Part shown: in pieces, positions 24,607 to 32,600 of the stretch
Layout of the letters: each line of letters starts with the position of its first letter
Position numbering within the stretch: the first letter of the stretch is position 1
Source: Longispora albida DSM 44784
GTDB lineage: Bacteria; Actinomycetota; Actinomycetes; Mycobacteriales; Micromonosporaceae
Length of the DNA stretch: 64,000 bases
Direction: 5' to 3'
Assembly: GCF_000379825.1 (NCBI RefSeq)
Contig: NZ_KB903837.1
Location: forward strand, 256,762 to 320,761
Notes under the pieces: model-generated
What the model was told of the DNA's origin: nothing
Seen by the model: only the letters and a program-made list of their open reading frames with translations
Databases searched by the model: none
Translations under genes and position numbers: made by a program

Positions 24607-24646
24607 CAGGCCGCCCGGCGGCGGCCAGAGAAGGCAGGGGCACACC

Positions 24647-24811
24647 ATGAGCGCGGAAGACGTCGTCCGGTTGTGGAAGGATCCCGACCGCACCAGCCCC
24701 GGCCACCCGGCGGGGCAGATCATGCTCGACCGGAGCGGTGACCACCCCACCACCGGCAGCGACGTGGTCCTGTGTACCAGCTTCGAGTCCGAGGAGGACG
24801 ACCTCTGGTAG
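24647..24811 (+). CDS. 54-aa peptide B, paralogue of peptide A
   Basis: The peptide has the same length as peptide A. The ATG at 24647 has AGGGG 6 bases upstream. Conserved positions are the leader (Ala3-Glu4-Asp5-Val6-Val7-Arg8, Trp10-Lys-Asp-Pro-Asp14, His20-Pro-Ala-Gly-Gln-Ile25), Ser38-Asp39, Cys43-Thr44, Phe46, Glu50-Asp51 and the C-terminal Trp54. The stretch 28-37 diverges completely (DRSGDHPTTG in B). That pattern, a fixed leader and a fixed C-terminal Cys-Thr-x-Phe...acidic-Trp tail, suggests the tail is functional. It lies 32 bases before the proposed regulator start. Confidence 0.75.
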   Translation: MSAEDVVRLWKDPDRTSPGHPAGQIMLDRSGDHPTTGSDVVLCTSFESEEDDLW

Positions 24812-24843
24812 GTCGGCTCGGTGCGAGGCCGCCGCGCGCGGGC

Positions 24844-27657
24844 GTGCTGGTCGGCCGCGAGCGCGAACTCGCCGCGCTGTCCACTGTGCTGCGCGACGCG
24901 ATGGCCGGGGCAGGTCAGGCCGTGTTCCTGCTCGGCGAGGCAGGCATCGGCAAGTCCCGGATGGCCGCCGAGCTGAGCAGGGTCGCGGTCACCACCGGCG
25001 CGCGGGTCCGCAGGGGCCGGGCCGGCGGGGCCGTGGCCGGGATACCGTTCCGGCCGCTCGCCGAGGCGCTGGCCCCGCTGTTCCACGACGGCGTACCGGA
25101 GTCGCTGGCCGGGCTGCTCGGCCCCAGCTGGCCGCACAGCACCGTCGAGCACTCGCCGATCCTGCTCGGCGAGGCCGTGCTGCGGCTGCTCGCCGCGGAC
25201 AGCGCGGCCGGCGGCTGCCTGCTGGTACTGGAGGACCTGCACGAGGCCGACACCGACACGCTGGCCGTGGTGGAGTACCTGGCGGACAACCTCGGCGGCC
25301 ATCGCGTCCTGCTCGTGGCCACCACCCGCCCCGAGCCCTGCCCGGCCGTCGACCTCGCCTACTCGGCCGCCCAGCGCCGGGCCGCCGGGATCACGACTCT
25401 GGGGCCGCTGACCGCCGGGCACGTACGCGAGCTGTCGGCCGGCCTGCTCGGCGTGCCCGCCGGCGCGCTGCCCGCCGAGCTGGCCGCGCGGGCCTGGCGG
25501 GACAGCGAGGGCAACCCGTTCGTCGTCGAGGAACTGCTCGCCGGGGTGCGCCTGGTCCGCAGCCACGGGCGGTGGGTACCGGAGGATCCCGGCACGCCGG
25601 CCTGGGACGGCGTACCGGCCACCGTCGCCGCGAGCGTCAACCAGCGGGCGGCGAAGCTCGGCGGGGACCTGCACGCGCTGCTGCGGTTCGGGGCACTGCT
25701 GGGGCGGCGGTTCCCGTACCAGGTCGTGGCGGCGGCCGCCGGTACGAAGCCGGGGGTGCGGGCCGGTGTCGACGCCGGGCTGCTGGCGCCGGACCAGGCG
25801 GAGCCCGGCTGGTATGTGTTCCGGCACGCGCTGACCGCAGAGGCACTGCTCAGCCAGCTCCTGCCCGAGGAACGGTCCGCGATGGCCGAGACGATGGCGC
25901 GGACCATCCACGAGATCCACAGTGGACTGCCGGGCGACTGGTGCCAGCTGTCGGCGGCGCTGCTCGCCGACGCCGGCGACCGTGCCGGGGCTTCGCAGCT
26001 TTTCGCGGAGGCCAGCCGGCGCGCGCTGGGCGCGGGCGCTGCCGGATCGGCCCTGGCGCTGATCGACCGGGCGCTGGCCCTCCACGGCGACCTGAGAGCC
26101 GAGCCATGGGCGCTGGACCTGCTGCTGACCGTGCTCAGCGCCGTCGGCGAGGTGGACAGGGCACTCCTCCTGGAACGGGACCTCGCCCAGCTGTCCGGCA
26201 GGCTCCAGCCCGCCGACCTCGCCGTGCTGCACGCGCGGATCGCCGGCGCGGCACTGATCGCCGGGCGGAGGGCTGCCGGGCTCGCCCAGATCGCCATCGC
26301 CAGGGACCTGCTGGGCGGGTCGAGCCTGCCGCTGCTCGACGTGATCGAGGCCCGCGCCGTGCAGGGCAAACCGGGGCCGGGCGGCTGGGCGCGCGCCGAG
26401 GAGCTGGCGCTGCGCGCGGTCACAGACCCCGACCCGCAGGTCAGGTACCAGGCGCTCAAGGTGCTGGGGTTCGCCGCCCGGCTGCGCAGTGCCGAGGAGA
26501 CCGAGCAGATCTTCAGCCAGATGCTGCGCATCGCCGACGAGATCGGGGTGGCGGGCTGGCGGATCGACGCGCTGGTCCACCTGGGTACCAACGACGCGCT
26601 CCACATGGGACGGCCGGGGAGGCTGGAGGCTGCGCGGGCCGAGGCGGAGCGGTCGGGCTCCGTGCACGTGTACAGCCAGATCGACTGCCTGCGCGTCATG
26701 ATCATGGTGCAGAACGGGGACTACGAGCTGGCTTCCGCCCTGATCGCCGAGGCGCTGCCGATGGCGGCCCGCACCAGGCGCGGGCAGGTGACCAGGTACC
26801 TGATCCTGGGGCAGGCGATCCTGGCCGGCCACCAGGGGGACAGGGCCGGAGTCGCCAGGCACATGGCGGAGCTGACGGCGCTGGGCGGGGACGGTACCCA
26901 CTACCCGCCGATCGGATGGGGCCTGGCCGACGCGGTGTGCGCACTCCTGGAGGAGGACCGTGACCGGGCCAGGGCCCAGCTCGACCGCGCAGCCGAACAG
27001 GAGAGGGCTACCGAGAGCCCGTACGGGCTGTCCGGCCGCTTCGGCCTGCGCCTCCTGCTGGGCGTCCTGTCTGGACGATCGGGCTGGGGTGACTACGAGC
27101 AGCTGACGGCCGACGCCCGTACCCGGATGCGGTGGAACGCCCAGTTCGTCGCGGCCAGCCGCGCCGTGCTGCTCGGCCGGGACGGCGACGGCGAAGCCGC
27201 GGCGGGAGCGATGGCCGAGTCGGCAGCCCTGTCGGAGACCTATCCGCTCGCCGCGCACCTGATCCTCAGGCTGGCCGCCGAGGAGGCGCTGACGGCCGGC
27301 TGGGGGGACCCGGTCGGCTGGGCGCGGACGGCGGAGAGCTTCTTCCACGCGCACGGGCTGACCGCTGTGGCAGCGGCCAGCCGTGCGGTGCTGCGCTCGG
27401 CGGACGCCCGGGTGTTCCAGCACCGGCGCGGCTCGGAGAAGGTACCGGAGGCCGCGCGGCTGGCCGGGGTGACCGTCCGCGAGTACGAGGTGCTGGAGCT
27501 CCTGGCCGGGCAGCTCAGCAACGCCGAGATCGCCGAACGGCTGTTCATCTCGGTGCGGACGGTCGAGAAACACGTGGCGAACCTGATCGGCAAGCTGGGC
27601 CTGCCCGGCCGCCGGGGAGCACGATCCTATCTGGACGGCGTCAGGCCGCCACGTTGA
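24844..27657 (+). CDS. Large ATP-binding LuxR-family regulator (LAL/MalT-like)
   Basis: The approximately 937-aa protein opens with LVGRERELAAL and a STAND-type ATPase: Walker A GEAGIGKSRMA and Walker B LLVLEDLHEADTDTL. A long helical (TPR-like) middle follows, then a C-terminal LuxR HTH (LTxRE-like VTVREYEVLELLAGQLSNAEIAERLFISVRTVEKHV, which ends in an approximately 65-residue domain). LALs integrate ligand sensing with activation of metabolic or antibiotic genes. The start is uncertain: the GTG at 24844 fits the family N-terminus but has only a distant GAGG; an in-frame GTG at 24772 inside peptide B is possible. It probably controls the peptide genes. Its 3' end overlaps the convergent ohr gene by 17 bp. 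Confidence 0.85.
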   Translation: MLVGRERELAALSTVLRDAMAGAGQAVFLLGEAGIGKSRMAAELSRVAVTTGARVRRGRAGGAVAGIPFRPLAEALAPLFHDGVPESLAGLLGPSWPHSTVEHSPILLGEAVLRLLAADSAAGGCLLVLEDLHEADTDTLAVVEYLADNLGGHRVLLVATTRPEPCPAVDLAYSAAQRRAAGITTLGPLTAGHVRELSAGLLGVPAGALPAELAARAWRDSEGNPFVVEELLAGVRLVRSHGRWVPEDPGTPAWDGVPATVAASVNQRAAKLGGDLHALLRFGALLGRRFPYQVVAAAAGTKPGVRAGVDAGLLAPDQAEPGWYVFRHALTAEALLSQLLPEERSAMAETMARTIHEIHSGLPGDWCQLSAALLADAGDRAGASQLFAEASRRALGAGAAGSALALIDRALALHGDLRAEPWALDLLLTVLSAVGEVDRALLLERDLAQLSGRLQPADLAVLHARIAGAALIAGRRAAGLAQIAIARDLLGGSSLPLLDVIEARAVQGKPGPGGWARAEELALRAVTDPDPQVRYQALKVLGFAARLRSAEETEQIFSQMLRIADEIGVAGWRIDALVHLGTNDALHMGRPGRLEAARAEAERSGSVHVYSQIDCLRVMIMVQNGDYELASALIAEALPMAARTRRGQVTRYLILGQAILAGHQGDRAGVARHMAELTALGGDGTHYPPIGWGLADAVCALLEEDRDRARAQLDRAAEQERATESPYGLSGRFGLRLLLGVLSGRSGWGDYEQLTADARTRMRWNAQFVAASRAVLLGRDGDGEAAAGAMAESAALSETYPLAAHLILRLAAEEALTAGWGDPVGWARTAESFFHAHGLTAVAAASRAVLRSADARVFQHRRGSEKVPEAARLAGVTVREYEVLELLAGQLSNAEIAERLFISVRTVEKHVANLIGKLGLPGRRGARSYLDGVRPPR

Positions 27658-28060
27658 CGGTGACCTCGATGTTGCCCCGGGTCGCGTTCGAGTAGGGGCA
27701 GACCTCGTGCGCCTTGGCGACCAGGGCGCTGGCCTGCTCTGCCGGGACGCCGGGGAGCGCGGCCGTCAGGTTCACGGCGAGGGTGTAACCGCCGGCACCG
27801 TTGGCGCCGAGGCCGACCTTGGCCGCGACGGTGGAACCGTCCAGCGCCACCCCGGCCTTGCCGGCCACCAGCCGCAGGGCCGAGTGGAAGCACGCCGCGT
27901 ACCCGGCGGCGAACAGCTGCTCCGGGTTGGTCGCCCCACCGGCTCCGCCCAGCTCGGCCGGCACGGCGAGCGTGGTGTCGAGCAGGCCGTCGGCGGTGCG
28001 GACCGCGCCGTCCCGGCCGCCGCCGGTCGCCAGGGCCTCGGTCGTGTACAGAACCTTCAT
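27641..28060 (-). CDS. ohr: Organic hydroperoxide resistance protein Ohr
   Basis: The 139-aa OsmC-fold thiol peroxidase begins MKVLYTTEALATGGGRDG and has the two catalytic cysteines in FAAGYAACFHSAL and HEVCPYSNATRGN. These reduce lipid and organic hydroperoxides using lipoyl partners. Length and motifs are textbook. The ATG at 28060 overlaps the ohrR stop (ATGA) and has AGGAGA 8 bases upstream, so both are produced from one peroxide-induced transcript. Confidence 0.95.
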   Translation of the reverse strand: MKVLYTTEALATGGGRDGAVRTADGLLDTTLAVPAELGGAGGATNPEQLFAAGYAACFHSALRLVAGKAGVALDGSTVAAKVGLGANGAGGYTLAVNLTAALPGVPAEQASALVAKAHEVCPYSNATRGNIEVTVNVAA

Positions 28061-28512
28061 GATGAGTGTCTCCTGTGGATGGTGGTGGTGATCTCGGTCA
28101 GCGTGCGGTGGAGAGCTGCGAAGTCCGTACCGGGCAGGTCGATCTCGCAGGCCAGCCGGGCCGGGATGCCCTCGGCCCGGCCGCGCAGCGCCCGGCCGTC
28201 GTCGGTGAGGGCGATCTCGACCCGCCGTTCGTCGGCCGAGCTGCGCTGGCGGGTGACGAAGCCGAGGGCTTCGAGCCGTTTCAGCAGCGGCGACAGGGTG
28301 CCGGAGTCGAGCTGGAGGTCGGAGCCGAGGTCGGAGACCGTCCGGCCGTCGCGCTCCCACAGGGCGAGCATGACCAGGTACTGCGGGTAGGTCAGGCCCA
28401 GCTCGGCGAGCATCGGGCGGTAGACGGCCGTCATGGCCCGGGAGGCGGAGTAGAGCGCGAAGCAGAGCTGGCTGCTCAGCGCCATGGTGTTCCGCGGGGC
28501 CTCGTTCTCCAT
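28057..28512 (-). CDS. ohrR: Organic hydroperoxide-sensing MarR repressor OhrR
   Basis: The 151-aa MarR protein has the OhrR sensor cysteine in QLCFALYSASRAM (Cys17), a YPQYLVMLALWE helix with the conserved Tyr, a winged helix (VSDLGSDLQLDSGTLSPLLKRLE) and the wing SADERRVEIALT. Oxidation of the Cys by organic peroxides releases DNA. It lies upstream of ohr and downstream of a 22-bp palindromic operator (28533-28554), giving a complete autoregulated unit. The ATG at 28512 follows AGGAG. Confidence 0.93.
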   Translation of the reverse strand: MENEAPRNTMALSSQLCFALYSASRAMTAVYRPMLAELGLTYPQYLVMLALWERDGRTVSDLGSDLQLDSGTLSPLLKRLEALGFVTRQRSSADERRVEIALTDDGRALRGRAEGIPARLACEIDLPGTDFAALHRTLTEITTTIHRRHSS

Positions 28513-28532
28513 GAGGAGAAAGGTAGTGGGAA

Positions 28533-28554
28533 ATTAAGTTGTGCACAACGTAAT
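28533..28554. promoter_or_regulatory. OhrR operator palindrome
   Basis: A near-perfect palindrome centred on GTGCAC (ATTAAGTTG and CAACGTAAT flanks) lies 20 bases upstream of ohrR and should bind OhrR, repressing ohrR-ohr in reducing conditions. Confidence 0.75.
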
Positions 28555-28698
28555 GCGGGTCACGGATCGCCGCGACGGTGGGCGCTGGGCGTTATCAGTA
28601 CAAAATTATGGGTTTGGGGCTTTGGGTGTCAGCGGGGCTGGCCCTGGACTGTGCCTGTGGCCGGAATGGACTGTCCATATCGGCGCTGAGCTGCGCGA

Positions 28699-28726
28699 TT
28701 GAGAAAATGTCGGTGGCCGCTACTAA
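28699..28726 (+). promoter_or_regulatory. Candidate promoter of the MoxR-VWA operon
   Basis: TTGAGA (28699-28704) and TACTAA (28721-28726) are spaced 16 bp and lie about 108 bases upstream of the first operon gene. The -10 box is a weak match. It lies in the 321-bp gap (28513-28833) that otherwise holds only the OhrR operator. Confidence 0.4.
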
Positions 28727-28833
28727 CCTGCCCCGTATCCGCTCCCACGGGGTTGTCTGACAGGGAGCATCCTGTGCGGCTGCCTGGGCACCAGTGTGCC
28801 CGGCGGAAGGTGTCTGAGAGGACAAGATCCCGG

Positions 28834-29691
28834 ATGAATTGGCTGGCCGCTGGCGGCGGCTATCAGGTGACACTGCGCGAGGGCACGGTCGTCGCCCGCA
28901 ACGCCAAGGGCAAGGAGCTGCGGTCGCTGCCCGCCGCGCTGCGCGAGGACCCGGTGGTGACCGGGCTGCGCCAGCTCACCGAATGGCTGGTCAGGCACCA
29001 GGCGCACTGCGCGGCCGAGGTGGAGAAGTGGATGATCCGCTCGCTTCCGGTGCCGATGGCGCTGGTCAGCGAGGTGTGGGCGGACGATTGCTGGCGGGCC
29101 GCGCTCGCTGATCTCGTGGTCACCGCTGGCGAGGAAACGGGTTTCCTCCGGGACGCCGGCCCCGAGGGCGCGGGTCTGGTCACTGTGGACGGTGACACGC
29201 TGCGGGTGAAGACCACTGAGATCAAAATTCTTCATCCTGTACTGATCGAGGAGCTCGACGACTTCCGCGAGTTCGCGGCGGACCTCGGGGTGAGCCAGTC
29301 GGCCACGCAGCTCTTCCGCGAGACGTGGGTGAAGCCGGAGGGCCTCGACGCGCAGGCCGGCAGCGTCACCGAGTTCTCCGGCGGGCGGTACGAGCAGCTG
29401 CGCCACCTGACCGGCCGTGCCACCTCCCTCGGGTACCCGGTGCGGGGCGGCTACGCGGTCTGCCGGGTCGTCGAGGGCGGCCAGGCCTCCGAGGCGCGGT
29501 GCTGGATCGGCGCCGACGACCCCTACTACGAGGCCGAGACCGGCGACCTGGTCTTCACCGGCCCGTCCGGCGGGGCGCTGACCCTGGGCGAGGTCGGGCC
29601 GATCGCCTGGTCGGAAGGAATGCGGATGGCCGCGGCGCTGTACGCGGGGCGTGTGCCGGACAAGAACCAGAACGAGACGGAGGAGGCCTGA
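28834..29691 (+). CDS. DUF4132-like (MolR-associated) protein
   Basis: The 285-aa cytoplasmic protein resembles the C-terminal DUF4132 region of MolR-type proteins: KILHPVLIEELDDFREFAADLGVSQSATQLFRETW is the characteristic segment, followed by YEQLRHLTGRATSLGYPVRGGY. The first 60 residues hold a WGR-like strand pair (YQVTLREGTVVARNAKGKEL). Function is unknown. It is the first gene of the five-gene run; the next ATG starts two bases after its stop. The ATG at 28834 has GAGAGGA about 12 bases upstream. The assignment is by pattern memory, not by search. Confidence 0.65.
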   Translation: MNWLAAGGGYQVTLREGTVVARNAKGKELRSLPAALREDPVVTGLRQLTEWLVRHQAHCAAEVEKWMIRSLPVPMALVSEVWADDCWRAALADLVVTAGEETGFLRDAGPEGAGLVTVDGDTLRVKTTEIKILHPVLIEELDDFREFAADLGVSQSATQLFRETWVKPEGLDAQAGSVTEFSGGRYEQLRHLTGRATSLGYPVRGGYAVCRVVEGGQASEARCWIGADDPYYEAETGDLVFTGPSGGALTLGEVGPIAWSEGMRMAAALYAGRVPDKNQNETEEA

Positions 29692-29692
29692 G

Positions 29693-32600
29693 ATGACCGC
29701 CGAACTGCTAGAGGCCGGAGCCGTCCTGACGGCGGCAGTCCCCGGTGACGACACCGTGGACGCCCTGACCGCCCGGCACTACGAGCACCCGGTGCTCGGC
29801 CAGACCTTCGTCCGGCTCGTCCCGGCCACCCTGGGTGGCGCGGAGGACCTGTCGATGGAGTTCCTCGGCTTCGCCGAGCCAGCCAGGGTCGCAGAGGTCG
29901 GCTACGTCCGGCAGCAGGCGCTGGGCTTCCCGGCCTGGGCGCTGGTCAACGACCCGGCCAACGGCCACCACGCCCTCGCACTGGTCAAGGAGATCGAGCG
30001 GCTCGCCAGGATCGCCAGGTCGAAGACCGGCCAGGCCAAGGAGGGCTTCGACGAGCTGGGCAACCGGCTGGCGCTGGCCGTCCCGCACTTCCTGCCCACC
30101 TTCTACGAGGAGGCCGGCCGGGCGTTCATCGCCTCCGACAGCCCCACGTTCGCCGCGTCGATGTTCGGCAAGGCGCGGGAGGCCGAGCGGGCCTACGCGC
30201 TGACCATCGACGACGACCGCCAGCACACCGTGTTCCTCGAGTTCGCCCTGGCCGGCGCGCTGACGGCCAAGGCGCTGTCTGGCCACGCCCGGGATCTGGC
30301 CGCCCGGTGCAGCCCGGCGGACGCCTACACCCGGTTCCGCCGGCTGTGCGTCGAGCGGACCCTCGGCGGGCTGCCGCCGTACGCGGCGATGCACACCGAC
30401 CTGCGCCGCCTGGCCAAGGCCGCCAAGCTCGACCAGGCCGAGGCCGACGAGTCGGTGCTGGCCGAGCTGCTGGCCTCGCCAGCCGTGGGCCAGGCGGCCG
30501 AGGCGTTCTGGACGGCGTACCGCGCGCCGCTGATCCGGATCGCGCACCGTGACGACCGGGTCAAGGAGCAGCTGCTCGGCCTGCACGCCGTGAACTGCGC
30601 CGACCCCGTCTGGCTGTCCATCCTGGAGGAGTGCGGCGCCGTCGACCGGCTCGTCGCCCCGAGTGGCGTGACCGGCGAGCCGGCCGGCTGGCTGAGCCGG
30701 ATGGCCGAGCGGCGCGGCGCGCGGTACTGGCGGAGGTCCGGCCGGTGCGCGGAGCTGCTCGACCTGGTCACCCGGATGGCGCCGAGGCTGGCCGCCGACG
30801 CGGTGCCGGTGGTCCTCGGCTCCGGCTGGTCCGCCGACCTGGACCTGGTCGACGTGTGCCTGGCCTCCGGCGTGCCCGTCGCCGACCCGGAACGCGACCA
30901 GGGTCCCCTGTCCGTGCCGCGCTGGGTGGAGGACGAGGCGCCCGGTGCGCGGGACCTGGCGGCGGTGGCTGCCGATCCCCGGTACACGCGGGCACTGATC
31001 GCCGGCACGGAGAATGCTGTCCGGCGCGGGTACGGGTCAGCCGACAACCAGCTCGTCGAGAAGATCGCTGCCGTGCCGGGCCTGCGGGCCGCGGTGCGGA
31101 CGTGGCTGGCCGAGTTCGCAGCGGGGCTCACCGAGCTGGGCCTGCCGGTGCTCGACAAGCGGCTCGAACGGCTCAGGCCGATCGCCTGCGCGGCTGGCTT
31201 CGAGATCAACCCGGAGGCCTCGGCCGCGATCACGTCCTACGACGTCACGCCGTCCCTGGCCAGGACCCTGCGGGCCGGCGTGTTCGACGAGTGGGGCTGG
31301 CCTGCCTTCGAGGAAGCTGTGGCCAGGCTCGGCAGCTCCGACAACCACGGCGAGCTGCACATGGCCGCCCAGTGGCCGGAGATGGTGCTGTGGCGGGAGC
31401 GCGGCAGCGTCGCCGTGGTGGCCGGCCCCAGCGGCGTCGAGTCCGAGCACACGGTGAACATCCCGGCCGACCAGCGCCGGTACCTGTGGCGGACGACGAT
31501 GCGCTATGTGGACGGTCAGCTGCTCGTGTCCTGGGACATCGGGCCGGAGCGGGCCGCCTACTGGAGCGGGAACCCGTCCGACGTCTTCGTCATCCCGGAC
31601 AACGCGTTCTCCTCGTACCTGACGCGGTCGCTCGCCGTGCCCGGTGGCGGCCGGACGTCCGGTGCCCGGATCCTCCTGCCCGGCGACCAGGCCGACAGGT
31701 TCACCAACGGCACCGTGATCAGCGACGGCGTGAACTTCTGGGTCGGCTCGACCACCAGCGGCGAGGAGTACGCGTGGGTGGAGCTGGACCCGGCCACCGG
31801 TACGACCGGCCGGAAGTCCATGCCGGCCTTCTTCTCCGCCGGCGTCAGGGACGGCGAGCCGCTGCACCGGCCGTCCTGCGACCTGTTCCCGGCGCCGGAT
31901 GCCGCCGACGGCCCGCTCGGTGGTGCTGACGGGCTGGCCGGCTGGCGGGTGCGCTGGGTGCCCGGTACCGGTTTCGCCGGTGAGGGCATCGACGGCAGGA
32001 CCTTCGTGCTCCGGGAGTCCCCTGGCCAGCGGCACGGGGCGCTGACCGGTGCGTTCGGGTTCCCGGGGGCCTCCGAGGTGGCCGGGCTGACCACCATGCA
32101 GGATCTCAGCGGGATGGTGCTGGTCGCGGAGGACGGCTTCGTGCTCGGCGTGTACGCGATCGACAACGGGCAGCAGGACTACGCGTACGGCACGCCGCTC
32201 ATCCCTCAAACCGAGTACTGGCACCACTTCCGGGTCCGGGACGCCGCTGGCTCGGCCGCGCTGCGTGCCCTGACCGGCGAGCAGGCCACCGCGCTGCTGG
32301 CCGGTGCGCTCGCCGCCAAGCCAGAGGACGACCTCACCGGGCTCGTCCGCGAGGTCCTGCCGGCCATCACGCACCCGGGCCTGGTCGCCGGGGTGAGCTC
32401 GATCGTGCGGCTCGCCGGGAGGTTCGCCGGGACGCTGGGCCGGTACCGGGCGATCCTGGCCGGCGAGGTGGAGGAGACCGCCGACCGGCATCCTCCGCGT
32501 CCCGTCGTCCCGGCGGAGATCAGGGACGACGCGCTGTACTCGGCGCTGGACTCGGTGATCCGGTACTGCTGGCGGCGCGACACGAGCGCCGCAGAGCTGA

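Noticed and set aside
24442-24811. Classical two-component lantibiotic pair
   Set aside because: Each core has only one Cys and no LanM, LanT or immunity gene is adjacent, so an ordinary lantibiotic is not supported.
24361-27573. 1,070-codon antisense frame over the LuxR-type gene
   Set aside because: It covers both small peptide genes and the LAL gene in antisense with no recognisable domain.
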